Source: an uncultured Anaerolineales bacterium
GTDB lineage: Bacteria; Chloroflexota; Anaerolineae; Anaerolineales; Villigracilaceae
Reading direction: 5' to 3'
Assembly: GCA_903873975.1 (NCBI GenBank)
Contig: CAIQQN010000025.1
Span: 1 to 34,909, forward strand
Length of the DNA stretch: 34,909 nt
How positions within the stretch are numbered: position 1 is the first letter of the stretch; every line of letters begins with the position of its first letter. The translations under genes were made by a program, and so were the position numbers. Shown piece by piece: positions 18,384 to 28,571 of this stretch. The notes below the pieces were generated by a model, which was not told where the DNA came from, did no database searches, and saw nothing but the letters and a program-made list of their open reading frames with translations.

Positions 18384-18391
18384 AACGGCGT

Positions 18392-18436
18392 TTAAGGTTG
18401 GGAATAATAGAAAAGCGAAGCAGCTCCGGCGTTCAT
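18392..18436 (-). CDS. tyrS leader peptide MNAGAASLFYYSQP
   Basis: ATG AAC GCC GGA GCT GCT TCG CTT TTC TAT TAT TCC CAA CCT TAA; tandem Tyr codons directly upstream of an intrinsic terminator preceding tyrS. Confidence 0.75.
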   Translation of the reverse strand: MNAGAASLFYYSQP

Positions 18437-18445
18437 ATCGCCGCT

Positions 18446-18473
18446 ATTATACAGTATTTTTTTCTTCAGGCAA
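18446..18473 (-). promoter_or_regulatory. sigma70-like promoter for tyrS leader
   Basis: TTGCCT -16 nt- TATAAT on the minus strand, with the leader ATG about 10 nt downstream of the -10 box. Confidence 0.6.
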
Positions 18474-18476
18474 CCA

Positions 18477-18836
18477 TTATTTCTGTTCAATTTCCCGCGC
18501 CGCCCGGCGGGTGTTGTCTTCCATGTCCATGAACATCAGCAACGCCTGGGCCAAACCTTGTAAGACGACAAAATAGACCACCCCGCGTAAAGGCTGCTCG
18601 AACAAGTATAGGATGCTTTGGGCGATATCCGTAAACCCCATACCCGTCCAAAACCCGCGTGCGAGTTGCAGAATCATTGCCAGCGCCTGGACCAGCCATT
18701 CAAGCGAATAAACCCCCACTACCACCCAGGAAAGAATCTTCGCCACAACCGTCAGGCGCAGGACAATATCTTTACTGAAATATGTACCCAGAAAATTCCC
18801 ATATTTCTCCATATTCAATCTGAACTCTCCTTTCAT
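18477..18836 (-). CDS. Small hypothetical membrane protein
   Basis: 119-aa ORF with hydrophobic segments; no recognised family. Confidence 0.6.
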   Translation of the reverse strand: MKGEFRLNMEKYGNFLGTYFSKDIVLRLTVVAKILSWVVVGVYSLEWLVQALAMILQLARGFWTGMGFTDIAQSILYLFEQPLRGVVYFVVLQGLAQALLMFMDMEDNTRRAAREIEQK

Positions 18837-18896
18837 TTTGTTATAATAACAGCCTTACAAGCTTCACGATGGAATTATACCGAAAAGGACCGGATT

Positions 18897-20633
18897 ATGG
18901 ACACACCTGAGCTCCCCAATAAGTCAACCAACTTCATCCTCGAAGCGGTCGCCGAGGACCTGAAAACGGGCCGTTTTAACTACGTCCGCACTCGCCTCCC
19001 ACCTGAACCGAATGGATACCTGCACATCGGGCATGTCAAAGCATTCCTGATCGACTATAACACTGCCAAAGAGTTCGGCGGCGAGTTGATCCTGCGCTTT
19101 GACGACACCAACCCAACTAAGGAAGAGACCGAGTTTGTTGAAGCCATCGAAGACGACGCACGCTGGCTGGGCATCCTGTGGGTCAAAGTGACATTTGCAT
19201 CGGATTATTTCGACAGGTTGTACGAATGGGCCATCCGCCTTGTCACAAAAGGTCTAGCCTACGTGGACGACCAGACGCCCGAGGAAATGAGCGCTAGCCG
19301 CGGCACCCTGCCGCGCGGCACAAAGTGGAGTCAGACCGAATCGGCTTTAAAACCCGGCACGGAATCCCCCTACCGGAATCGTCCGGTCGCAGAAAACCTT
19401 GATCTACTGGAACGCATGAAGAATGGCAAGTTCCCTGAAGGCAGCCGCGTCCTGCGCGCCAGGATCGATATGGCCCATCCCAATATCGTCATGCGTGACC
19501 CGGTCATGTATCGCATCATGCACGCCACACACCACCGCACCGGCGATAAGTGGTGCATTTACCCGATGTATGACTGGTCGCACGGCCAAAACGATTCGAT
19601 GGAAGGCATCACCCACTCGCTCTGCTCAAACGAATACATCATCCATCGCCCATTATACGAGTGGTTCCTGGAGCAACTGGGTGAGTTCAAGACACGCCAG
19701 ATCGAGTTTTCGCGTCTCAACCTGACCTACGCCATGATGTCCAAACGCAAATTGCGCAAGCTGGTTGAGAACGGCATTGTGACCGGCTGGGACGATCCGC
19801 GTCTTACCACCCTGCGCGGCCTGCGCCGGCGCGGTGTGACCCCCGAAGCCATCCAGACATTCATCGCTGCAGTCGGAGAGACGAATAACGACAGCTGGGT
19901 GGACATGGCGCAACTGGAAGCCTGCATCCGTGACGACCTGAACAAGCGCTCCCTGCGCCGCATGGCCGTCCTGCACCCGCTGAAACTGGTCATTGATAAT
20001 TACCCCACTGACCAGGTTGAAGAAATGAGCGCCATCAACAATCCAGAAGACGAGACCGCTGGGAGGCGCAAGGTACCCTTCTCCAAGGTTTTGTACATCG
20101 AACAGGACGATTTCCGTGAGACGCCGCCGCCCAAATACCATCGCCTTTACCCTGGTAACGAGGTACGGCTGCGGTACGCCTATCTGATCAAATGCACCGG
20201 CGTTTTGCTCGACCCGGTCACAGGTGCGGTGGTCGAGGTTCATTGCACCTACGACCCGGCCACACGCGGCGGCGACGCGCCCGACGGCCGAAAAGTAAAA
20301 TCCACCATCCACTGGGTTTCAGCGGAACATGCCGTGAAGGCGGAAGTCCACCTATACGAGCAACTGTTCACTGTCGAGAACCCGGATATTGGGGAAGACG
20401 TCAATGCAATCATCAACCCGAACTCGCTCGAAGTGCTGACCAATGTTTTTCTCGAGCCATCCCTGGCTGAGGCGAAACCCGGCGATAAATTCCAGTTTGA
20501 GCGCACCGGCTATTTCTGCGTGGACCTTGACTCTACCCCCGGCAATCTGGTCTTCAACCGCACCGTCACGCTCAAGGATACCTGGGCAAAGATAGAGAAG
20601 TCCAGCAAACCTGGACATGACGTTACTCTGTAA
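18897..20633 (+). CDS. glnS: Glutaminyl-tRNA synthetase
   Basis: [46 protein letters not shown]...[25 protein letters not shown]...[11 protein letters not shown]; preceded by AAAGGACC. ORF track start 18618 is too far upstream. Confidence 0.96.
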   Translation: MDTPELPNKSTNFILEAVAEDLKTGRFNYVRTRLPPEPNGYLHIGHVKAFLIDYNTAKEFGGELILRFDDTNPTKEETEFVEAIEDDARWLGILWVKVTFASDYFDRLYEWAIRLVTKGLAYVDDQTPEEMSASRGTLPRGTKWSQTESALKPGTESPYRNRPVAENLDLLERMKNGKFPEGSRVLRARIDMAHPNIVMRDPVMYRIMHATHHRTGDKWCIYPMYDWSHGQNDSMEGITHSLCSNEYIIHRPLYEWFLEQLGEFKTRQIEFSRLNLTYAMMSKRKLRKLVENGIVTGWDDPRLTTLRGLRRRGVTPEAIQTFIAAVGETNNDSWVDMAQLEACIRDDLNKRSLRRMAVLHPLKLVIDNYPTDQVEEMSAINNPEDETAGRRKVPFSKVLYIEQDDFRETPPPKYHRLYPGNEVRLRYAYLIKCTGVLLDPVTGAVVEVHCTYDPATRGGDAPDGRKVKSTIHWVSAEHAVKAEVHLYEQLFTVENPDIGEDVNAIINPNSLEVLTNVFLEPSLAEAKPGDKFQFERTGYFCVDLDSTPGNLVFNRTVTLKDTWAKIEKSSKPGHDVTL

Positions 20634-20701
20634 ATAATATACTTGACAGTTGGCCAACGAGGACAGCGAAAATGTGGACATAATGAAGAGCTGATAGCAT
20701 T

Positions 20702-22309
20702 ATGACATCCCAACAAAAACGTATTTTTATTCTTCTTTTGTTCATGGCATTGATCGTTTTCGCTTTATTTTCATGGCCAAATTCGGTCGCGTCTAAAAAT
20801 CTGGCAATGGTTCAAATGTTCCAGCCAGACGAATCTATTTTTCTATATGTATTCCACATGATCGCCCCGGCGGAAAGCATCAATCAAGCGCTCAGATCCT
20901 TTGTGTTTTACGATTACTATTATTATGGTTTTCCATACTTCGGTCTTTCCGCTGCGCTCTTACTGCCATTACAGTGGATGGGATATATAACAAACATTTC
21001 TCTTATCATGCTCATCCTGCGCCAATTAGTCAGTGTACTGCCCATGTTGATAGCCTTGTTGTTGCTAGTCTATATGCAGGATGGTTTTCGAACATACCGT
21101 TCAATGGTGTTGTTTGCTATACTGCTTTGCGTGCCCGTTGTGGTTCAAAACAATCTGTGGTGGCACCCAGATGGAATTACATTTTTATTCGTAGTGCTAA
21201 CTATATTCTTTCTCAAACGTGATAATATGCGTTTCGGTCGGAACTTCCTTTTTGCCGCAGCAACAGCCGGCATCGCAACTGCAATAAAATTGGTGGGAGT
21301 ATATTTCTTCCTAGCAGTAGGGTTGACACTTGTACTCGGGCTATTACTTAAAAAAGCGTCCTGGAAGAAACTTATCGGGATGGCAATTGCTTTTCTATTC
21401 GTAATGGCATTGGCCTTCCTGATCGCCAATCCCTTCTTACTCTCACACTGGGCACGAACAGCTTATGGAAATATATTTCACAGGCAAGTCTTCATGCTTT
21501 CAGAAGGATACGGCGTCGTTTATGAAAAGGGACTGGCAGCAGCCTGGCCGCTCATGCGGGAATCTTACGGTGAGGCAATTTTCTTGCTTGTTGCCCTAGG
21601 AGCAGCGATTTGGGGAGCGTGGCGCGGACCACAACGCCTGCTGCATGGTTTAATACTGGCCTGGTTTTTCCCGATCACTGTCCTGGTGCTTTTCGTAACA
21701 CATTTCAAGTTTCAATACTGGTTACCTGTGGCACTGCCACTCTTGTCCAGTTTAGTCGTCCTATTACCCGAAAAGTGGTTCCTAAATAGAGCCGCTTTCA
21801 AGTCCGGTTTCGTCAAGCTAACTGCAAAAATTACTCACTTTTTTATCTTGTTGGTAGTATTAATTCAGGTAGTGTTATTTGTAAAACAGGATGTTCAGTT
21901 TCTTAATACGAGCTTGCATCGGGCGGATAATAATCCCCGCATCCAGTTCTATGATCAAATCCTAAATGCTCTTTCACCATTACCTATTAGGTCTTTTAAT
22001 GTCTACTACGATTATCGATTATATGTACCGGAAACAACTGGTTGGACAATACAGACCTCATATGATTTGTTGGAATATAGTTACATTCAAGAAAACAATT
22101 TTGAAATATTATTGCTACTTGAACAACGCATCCGCGATTATCTAAATCCAGATGTAACTGGCATTGACCCAGAGGTTTTTACCCGCAACCAGCAGTTTTA
22201 CCGTGACGCTGAGAATGAAACAATCAGCGGTTACCATTTAGTCTATCGCAACGACTTGGGGCTGCTTTACGTGCGGGAGGACTTATACCAGAACTATTTC
22301 CAGAAATAA
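20702..22309 (+). CDS. Polytopic membrane protein, probable GT-C-type glycosyltransferase
   Basis: Many TM segments, early QPDES acidic motif after TM1, GFPYFGLSAALLLPLQ; similar in layout to GT39/PMT-like proteins. Confidence 0.6.
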   Translation: MTSQQKRIFILLLFMALIVFALFSWPNSVASKNLAMVQMFQPDESIFLYVFHMIAPAESINQALRSFVFYDYYYYGFPYFGLSAALLLPLQWMGYITNISLIMLILRQLVSVLPMLIALLLLVYMQDGFRTYRSMVLFAILLCVPVVVQNNLWWHPDGITFLFVVLTIFFLKRDNMRFGRNFLFAAATAGIATAIKLVGVYFFLAVGLTLVLGLLLKKASWKKLIGMAIAFLFVMALAFLIANPFLLSHWARTAYGNIFHRQVFMLSEGYGVVYEKGLAAAWPLMRESYGEAIFLLVALGAAIWGAWRGPQRLLHGLILAWFFPITVLVLFVTHFKFQYWLPVALPLLSSLVVLLPEKWFLNRAAFKSGFVKLTAKITHFFILLVVLIQVVLFVKQDVQFLNTSLHRADNNPRIQFYDQILNALSPLPIRSFNVYYDYRLYVPETTGWTIQTSYDLLEYSYIQENNFEILLLLEQRIRDYLNPDVTGIDPEVFTRNQQFYRDAENETISGYHLVYRNDLGLLYVREDLYQNYFQK

Positions 22310-22373
22310 GTCTCCATACTTAGGTCGCACTTGAAGCATAACCTGCGTATGGCGCAATGAGGAGGATGCTGGC

Positions 22374-23186
22374 ATGAGAGATCCTGGCAAAGGAAAAGTT
22401 GTCATTATTACCGGCGCATCCAGCGGAATTGGAGCGGCGGCTGCACGGCGTTTGGCGCGTGACGGCATGCACCTGACGCTGGCAGCCCGCAGGCTGGACA
22501 GGCTCGAACAGGTAGCTGCCGAGGTCGAATCTCTGGGTGGGGAAGCCCTTGTGGTGCAAACCGATGTGCGCAACCGCGACGATATCCAGCGCATGGTAGA
22601 AGCCACGCTCGACCGGTGGGGACGTATTGACGTGCTGCTCAACAACGCTGGGATAGGACATGACAGACTGCTGATTCGTACCAAACCGGAAAGGATACAA
22701 AACGAGATCCACATCAACCTAACCGCCGTCATTGAATGCACCCAGGTTGTTCTACCGGTGATGCTCCGGCAGAAATCAGGGCATATCATCAATGTGGCAT
22801 CCATAGCGGGGTTAATCGCCACACCCGGTTCGACCATTTACAGCGCCACCAAATTTGGCGTAAACGGTTTTTCGGACGCCCTGCGCCGGGAATTGCGCGG
22901 CTCTGGCATTTCTATTTCGGCATTTTGCCCGGGCTATGTGCCGACGGAAATCTCCCCGGACCTCAAGGCCATCGCTGAAGGACAACCCGATGCGCCGCAC
23001 GTGCCGGGACTGATGCCGGTATCTTACGTGGCCGAACAGATCGCCCGTCTCATCCACCATCCGCGCCGGCGCGTCATCATACCGACCAGTTGGAAAATTC
23101 TGGTTGTAATCGCTTTCCTATTTCCTGGTTTGGCAGATGCGGTAATTACTCTATTTATGAAAAAGTTCACACAAGATAAAAAATGA
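22374..23186 (+). CDS. SDR family NAD(P)-dependent oxidoreductase
   Basis: [20 protein letters not shown]...[13 protein letters not shown]...INVASIAGL...[19 protein letters not shown]. Confidence 0.95.
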   Translation: MRDPGKGKVVIITGASSGIGAAAARRLARDGMHLTLAARRLDRLEQVAAEVESLGGEALVVQTDVRNRDDIQRMVEATLDRWGRIDVLLNNAGIGHDRLLIRTKPERIQNEIHINLTAVIECTQVVLPVMLRQKSGHIINVASIAGLIATPGSTIYSATKFGVNGFSDALRRELRGSGISISAFCPGYVPTEISPDLKAIAEGQPDAPHVPGLMPVSYVAEQIARLIHHPRRRVIIPTSWKILVVIAFLFPGLADAVITLFMKKFTQDKK

Positions 23187-23959
23187 ACCTTATCAGCTAC
23201 ATCCTCGCTGGCTTGGCCGCAGTCATGGCGGGCCTCATCAACGCCCTGGCGGGCGGCGGAACACTGATCACCTTCCCCATCCTGATGGCGATCGGTCTTC
23301 CAGCTGTCTCGGCCAATGTCACCAATACAGTGGCCCTCTGCCCAGGTTATTTGGGTGGGACTCTGGCCCAGTCAAAAGACCTGAAAGATCAGAAAAAACG
23401 GCTGTGGAGCCTCATCTCTGCTGGAGCGCTTGGCGGGCTGATAGGAGGCATCCTGCTCCTGCAAACCGGTGAAAAACTCTTCACCCAACTGGTGCCATTC
23501 CTCATCCTGCTGGCATCCTCCTTGCTGGCTGTCCAGAACCCTGTGCGTGCATGGTTGACCCGTCGCCTGGAACAAGGCAATACCAAAGCCCTGTCAGAAG
23601 CATGGGCTTTCTTCCCGATTTTTCTGGCAGCCATCTATGGCGGTTATTTCGGCGCCGGCTTGAGCGTGATCGTGCTGGCCGTCCTGGGACTGGTATTGAA
23701 CGATTCCCTGACACGCTTGAATGCCCTTAAACAGGGTATTGCCTTTGCCGCCAACATCACCGCGGCACTGTTCTTCGTCTTTTCGGGCAAGGTTGTCTGG
23801 AGCGTGGCCCTGGTCATGGCTGTCGGTGCTCTGCTGGGCGGCGCCATCGGCGGAAAACTGGCCAGCAAGATCAAACCCGCCACCCTGCGCTGGGTCGTGG
23901 TCACGATCGGGTTCACGGTGGGGATTATATACCTGGTCAAAACTTTTTTCCTGGCCTGA
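23183..23959 (+). CDS. TSUP family (TauE/SafE-like) membrane transporter
   Basis: [44 protein letters not shown]...[22 protein letters not shown] overlap with SDR gene. Confidence 0.93.
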   Translation: MNLISYILAGLAAVMAGLINALAGGGTLITFPILMAIGLPAVSANVTNTVALCPGYLGGTLAQSKDLKDQKKRLWSLISAGALGGLIGGILLLQTGEKLFTQLVPFLILLASSLLAVQNPVRAWLTRRLEQGNTKALSEAWAFFPIFLAAIYGGYFGAGLSVIVLAVLGLVLNDSLTRLNALKQGIAFAANITAALFFVFSGKVVWSVALVMAVGALLGGAIGGKLASKIKPATLRWVVVTIGFTVGIIYLVKTFFLA

Positions 23960-24002
23960 AAATCATATCGAAGAACCGCCTCCCCTCGCTGGTTCCCAAC
24001 CG

Positions 24003-26249
24003 ATGACTGACTTCACCCCCCGCCCCGCCCAATCCCAGATCCTCGCCTACAAGGGTGGGAAAATGGGTATTTCCGCCGTGCCTGGCTCTGGCAAGACGCA
24101 CACCCTCTCCGCTTTGGCTGCGCAGCTCATCCGCTCTGGCGCGCTGGCCGACGAGCAGGAAGTACTGATCGTCACCCTGGTCAACTCGGCGGTGGATAAC
24201 TTCTCCAGCCGCATCAAAGAGTTTCTAGGGCTGCCGATGCCCTTTGGCTACCGCGTCCGCACCCTGCACGGACTGGCGCACGATATCGTGCGCGAGAAAC
24301 CTGCCGCGGTCGGGCTGGAGGAGCGCTTCGCCATCCTCGACGAGCGTGAGGCTGATTTCATCCGCAAGGAAGCCGCGGCGGCCTGGCTGCAGGCCCATCC
24401 CAGCGAACTGGACGATTATCTCCTGGCGGACATGGACGAGGGCAGACGCGAGTGGGTGCGCCGCCAGCAGTTGCCGGACCTGGCGACTGGCATTGCCCTC
24501 GCTTTCATCCGTTCCGCCAAGGATAACCGCCTGACCCCGGAGAAATTGCGCCACTTGCTGGACTTTTCGACAGGCTCAGGGCAAGGCTGGAAACCTGCTC
24601 CGTTACCGTTAGCCGGGATGGGGCTGGCGATTTATACCGATTATCAACGCGCCCTGACCTATCGCGGGGCGGTGGACTTCGATGATCTGATCCGCCTGGC
24701 AATTGACCTGCTGGAGAACGACACCGAGTTTCTCGAACGCCTGCGCTACCGCTGGCCGTATATCCTCGAAGACGAGGCCCAGGATTCCAGCCTGCTCCAG
24801 GAGCAAATCCTGCGGCTCCTCGCCGGAGAAAGCGGGAATTGGGTGCGTGTCGGCGACCCCAACCAAGCCATTTTCGAGACCTTCACCACCGCCTCCCCAC
24901 AGCACCTGCTAGACTTCATCCACGCAGAAGCCGACCAATACAGGGAACTACCCGACTCGGGCCGCTGCCAACCAAGCATCATTGCGCTGGCGAACCAGTT
25001 GATCAAGTGGGTGAATGGCGAACATCCTGAACTGGCCGTGCGGGATGCGCTGACCGTCCCGTACATCCAGCCCGCGCCTGAGGGAGACCCGCAACCAAAT
25101 CCGTCCGATGATCCGCAAGGGGTCAAACTCATCGGTAGGAAATACACGCCCGAGGAGGAGGTCGAAGCGGTGGTCAAGTCCATTGAGCGGTGGCTTCCGG
25201 AGCACATGGACTCGACTGTGGCAGTGCTGGTGCCGCGCAACCAACGCGGTGTGGAAGTCATTCAGGCGCTCAAGCAACGTAATATTGACTTCGTGGAATT
25301 GCTCGGTAGCACCTCCTCCACCCGCCTGGCAGCCGAGCGTCTGGGCGAAATCGTCAGCGCGTTGGCTGACCCACAGTCCGCCACGCGGTTGGCGAAAGCC
25401 TACCTGGCCTGGCGGCGCGGGGAGGATGAAGATTCAAACGACGACTTCCAGCGTCAGATCGCCGAATTGATCCGTAAATGCAGCGAGGTGGAGACCTTTG
25501 TCAGCCCGAGGACAGACCGGGATTGGTTGGCAGGTTTGGGGTCCGAAGGCGCCTCCCCCGAGGAAATCGCAGAGTTGGAAGAGTTCCGGGGCGTCGTCCG
25601 CCGCTGGCAGGGGACCACCTTGCTCCCGATTGACCAGATGATCCTCACCCTGTCGCAAGACCTGTTCACCGCCCCCAACGACCTGGCCCTGGCGCACAAG
25701 CTGGCACTGGTGCTGCGCCAGGTCAGCGACGATCACCGCGACTGGCGACTGCCCGAACTGACAGGGGAACTCACCCTGATCGCCCGCAACGAACGCCGCT
25801 TCCTGGGCTTCAGCGAGGATGACTCGGGCTTTGACCCGTCGCACCACGCCGGCAAGGTGGTAGTGACGACCATGCACAAGGCCAAGGGCTTGGAGTGGGA
25901 GCGGGTCTATCTGATGTCGGTCAACAACTACGACTTCCCGTCCGGCCAGCCGAACGACCGCTACATCCCGGAGAAGTGGTTTGTGCACGCTGGCCTGAAC
26001 CTGGAGGCAGAGACGCTGGCGCAATTGGAAGCTGCCCTTTCGACCAGCGAGTACGAGTTCTACGCAGAGGGCGCAGCCACTCAATCTGCCCGGCTGGATT
26101 ACGTGCGTGAACGCCTGCGGCTGCTGTACGTGGGCATTACGCGCGCCAAGAAGGAACTGGTGCTGACATGGAATACGGGGCGCCACGGAGACCAGACCCC
26201 AGCGCTGCCATTTGTCGCGTTGCAGGGATGGGGGGATGGATATCAATAA
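24003..26249 (+). CDS. UvrD/PcrA-like superfamily 1 DNA helicase
   Basis: MTDFTPRPAQSQILAYKGGKMGISAVPGSGKTHTLSALA; ILEDEAQDSSLLQEQIL; VRVGDPNQAIFETF; VVTTMHKAKGLEWERVYLMS; RLRLLYVGITRAKKELVLTW. Confidence 0.92.
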   Translation: MTDFTPRPAQSQILAYKGGKMGISAVPGSGKTHTLSALAAQLIRSGALADEQEVLIVTLVNSAVDNFSSRIKEFLGLPMPFGYRVRTLHGLAHDIVREKPAAVGLEERFAILDEREADFIRKEAAAAWLQAHPSELDDYLLADMDEGRREWVRRQQLPDLATGIALAFIRSAKDNRLTPEKLRHLLDFSTGSGQGWKPAPLPLAGMGLAIYTDYQRALTYRGAVDFDDLIRLAIDLLENDTEFLERLRYRWPYILEDEAQDSSLLQEQILRLLAGESGNWVRVGDPNQAIFETFTTASPQHLLDFIHAEADQYRELPDSGRCQPSIIALANQLIKWVNGEHPELAVRDALTVPYIQPAPEGDPQPNPSDDPQGVKLIGRKYTPEEEVEAVVKSIERWLPEHMDSTVAVLVPRNQRGVEVIQALKQRNIDFVELLGSTSSTRLAAERLGEIVSALADPQSATRLAKAYLAWRRGEDEDSNDDFQRQIAELIRKCSEVETFVSPRTDRDWLAGLGSEGASPEEIAELEEFRGVVRRWQGTTLLPIDQMILTLSQDLFTAPNDLALAHKLALVLRQVSDDHRDWRLPELTGELTLIARNERRFLGFSEDDSGFDPSHHAGKVVVTTMHKAKGLEWERVYLMSVNNYDFPSGQPNDRYIPEKWFVHAGLNLEAETLAQLEAALSTSEYEFYAEGAATQSARLDYVRERLRLLYVGITRAKKELVLTWNTGRHGDQTPALPFVALQGWGDGYQ
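24564..24586. repeat. Short REP-like motif TTCGACAGGCTCAGGGCAAGG inside the helicase gene
   Basis: Matches, from memory, a short sequence recurring across many environmental bacterial genomes; encodes STGSGQG here and LSLSK on the opposite strand. Confidence 0.45.
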
Positions 26250-26339
26250 TAATAGCGTGAAGAAGGCAGGATTTGAGTCCCTGAACGGGATTTTTAAATG
26301 AACACCAGGATGTGAAGGCATTTCCCTTCTCTTCCAAAA

Positions 26340-26369
26340 TTGACAATCTTTGCGAATGTATGGTATGGT
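26340..26369 (+). promoter_or_regulatory. Putative sigma70-like promoter for the paralog pair
   Basis: TTGACA -18 nt- TATGGT upstream of 26401. Confidence 0.4.
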
Positions 26370-26400
26370 TTCCCAAGGTGAGTAACAGTCGGAGGCGTGT

Positions 26401-27267
26401 ATGGCAGAAGAGCATAAATCCACAGCCTTTCAAACAGCCCTTATCGGTCTGATCGGAACGATTTTAACAACCTGTGGGGGGATTGGCGGTGCGCTTGTGA
26501 CCAGCGCGGTTGCTGTCTACCAGGTTCAGCGGCAGAATCAACAGGTTGCTCTCCCCGCATCAGGGGGAGGAGAAACATTAAGCGTTGACACGGGCACCAT
26601 CTTTATCACCCGTAAGGAAGCGGCTGCCCTGGATCCCGCCGTATATTATGCAAATCTGGAAAAGGCTTTTATTCTACACAGGCCTCTCCCCGAATGGGAT
26701 GACTTGGAAGAAATGACCGTCCAGGAACAGTTGTCCGAGGAAAACGTAACCTGTCTGGCAGTCTGCGACCAGCCCGTTTTCCGCATCCGTTATGGAGAGC
26801 CGCTTGAGATCGAATCAGATCGAGAGACAACGGTCAATGGCCATATCATCCCTGAAGAAATGCTGAACATGAGCGAAAAGCTCTATGGGCCTCCACCTTG
26901 GAAATTGCCTTATTACAGCGAGATGATCCTCAATATATTCGAAAAGGGCGAAGTCCAGAAATTAGGGATCCGCACACTACCTGATATGGTCTTACTGATG
27001 ACACGCCATTCTGTTGGGCGGGTCAACCGGGTCATTGCGCGGACAGACAGTCATTTTGCCATTGTTCAAACATCGAGTACTTACGAAGGTATTCGCGTTG
27101 CTGGGGAACCAACGACAATGACCATCGATAACTGGCTCCTTTTTGCCGAAGCCGACAACGCATTTTATACAATTGAGATCAGATACACACCCCAGAGAGG
27201 CCAGCCCCTTCAAGTATGGGACGATCTGCAATCGTATATAGATCAATTCAGAATGATTCAGAAATAG
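26401..27267 (+). CDS. Membrane-anchored protein of unknown function (paralog 1)
   Basis: N-terminal ALIGLIGTILTTCGGIGGALV TM; C-terminal NWLLFAEADNAFYTIEIRYTPQRGQPLQVWDDLQSYIDQFRMIQK, shared with the next gene. Confidence 0.8.
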   Translation: MAEEHKSTAFQTALIGLIGTILTTCGGIGGALVTSAVAVYQVQRQNQQVALPASGGGETLSVDTGTIFITRKEAAALDPAVYYANLEKAFILHRPLPEWDDLEEMTVQEQLSEENVTCLAVCDQPVFRIRYGEPLEIESDRETTVNGHIIPEEMLNMSEKLYGPPPWKLPYYSEMILNIFEKGEVQKLGIRTLPDMVLLMTRHSVGRVNRVIARTDSHFAIVQTSSTYEGIRVAGEPTTMTIDNWLLFAEADNAFYTIEIRYTPQRGQPLQVWDDLQSYIDQFRMIQK

Positions 27268-27291
27268 TAATTAAGGTAAGGAGTGGAATAG

Positions 27292-28161
27292 ATGGAAAGT
27301 GAAAAAAAGCGGCAGAAATCCACAAGGCGGGCGGCAATCATTGGGCTGGTTGGCACGATCCTGACAGTCTGCGGAGGTCTTTCCGGGGCGTTGATTGGCG
27401 GTATTACTACCATCTACAAGATCGAACGGGAAGCTCACCAGATCGCCATCGCAGCCCCCAAGAGCGATCAACCATTGACGGTGGACACTTACAAGATCAC
27501 CATCAGTTCAAATGAAGCTGCAAAACTCGATCCATCAAAGTACCTGGTGTTCCAAGATCTAGGGTTTGTGATGGCCCAGCCCGTATCAGGTTGGAATGAC
27601 GGCGGACAAATGACATACCAGGACCTGTTCCTTGAACAGGGCACGAACTTATCACCTCTTATCCTCTTCTACACCTGGATAAAGGATGCATGGGATGACC
27701 AGCCGATTCGACAGCTCCACTACACGGATCCGGTTATGGTACAGTTCATCGAAGGATCCACCGAGAATGGTGTTACAGTGGATCCTACCAAATTGGAAGA
27801 TGATACGATCGCATTCTATAGCCGGATCACTACGTTGGCGCTTTCCAAGGCAGTCGTCGGAAATGATTTCGGCCTCTATGGGCTGGCACTGGCCTGGGGT
27901 AGCCTTCATCAGGGCGGTGTTAATGAGCTTATTGCCAACCCTAACAGCCAGTATGTCTTTGAGCAGGTTTCCTGGGAACTAAAAGGGGTACGTGTAGGTG
28001 ATCGTAAGGCTGACTTGACTTTACAGAGATGGGCATTGTTTGCGGAGAGTTCAGAGCGCTATTATATTGTTGAAGTGCAGTATGTCCCTGGAACAGGCCA
28101 GTCCACACAAGTTTGGGATGATCTACAGGCATATATGGATGCCTTTCGTATCATCCATTAA
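27292..28161 (+). CDS. Membrane-anchored protein of unknown function (paralog 2)
   Basis: N-terminal AIIGLVGTILTVCGGLSGALI TM; C-terminal RWALFAESSERYYIVEVQYVPGTGQSTQVWDDLQAYMDAFRIIH. Confidence 0.8.
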   Translation: MESEKKRQKSTRRAAIIGLVGTILTVCGGLSGALIGGITTIYKIEREAHQIAIAAPKSDQPLTVDTYKITISSNEAAKLDPSKYLVFQDLGFVMAQPVSGWNDGGQMTYQDLFLEQGTNLSPLILFYTWIKDAWDDQPIRQLHYTDPVMVQFIEGSTENGVTVDPTKLEDDTIAFYSRITTLALSKAVVGNDFGLYGLALAWGSLHQGGVNELIANPNSQYVFEQVSWELKGVRVGDRKADLTLQRWALFAESSERYYIVEVQYVPGTGQSTQVWDDLQAYMDAFRIIH

Positions 28162-28571
28162 GCATTTCTCTCCGAATTCTCTCGCTAACCTCCTTTCAAC
28201 ATCGCAGTTAATATATATGGGCCATCACAAGCACAATGAAAGAAGAAGTGCTAACATTGGATAAGAAACCGCAGGGCAACAAGAATCTGGCAATTCCGAT
28301 TATGGTTTTAAAGGGAATGAATGAGAATGGAGTGAATGCGCTGCCAGATTCCTTCAGTCTTTTCCAAGAATTTCACTCGCAATAACCTTGTCCCAGAAAT
28401 AGTCACCACGCCTTCCCGCATCCGGCGTGAGGAACCATCCCGCATGCCGAGTTTTGGCTTATATCAGAAATTGTTATGACTTTACCATTTCCCTATAGCA
28501 ACTTCCGGGTTGATACCAGCATGAAATGGCACTAGAAATGTCCAATTATTATAGAAAGGAATCTTCATTTT

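Noticed and set aside
18342-18451. T-box riboswitch upstream of tyrS
   Set aside because: GGGTGGGAGGGACGCG superficially resembles the T-box AGGGTGGNACCGCG, but it does not match the consensus, UGGG would not pair with the A discriminator of tRNA-Tyr, and no normal Stem I is seen. The Tyr-Tyr leader ORF explains the region better.
19653-20312. Minus-strand ORF (219 aa)
   Set aside because: Antisense shadow of glnS.
25434-26423. Long minus-strand ORF (329 aa)
   Set aside because: Antisense shadow of the UvrD-like helicase, which has all helicase motifs on the plus strand.
28162-28571. Roughly 400-nt intergenic region as a possible ncRNA
   Set aside because: Only a weak CACGCC/GGCGTG hairpin seen by eye; no promoter-terminator pair or recognised RNA family.
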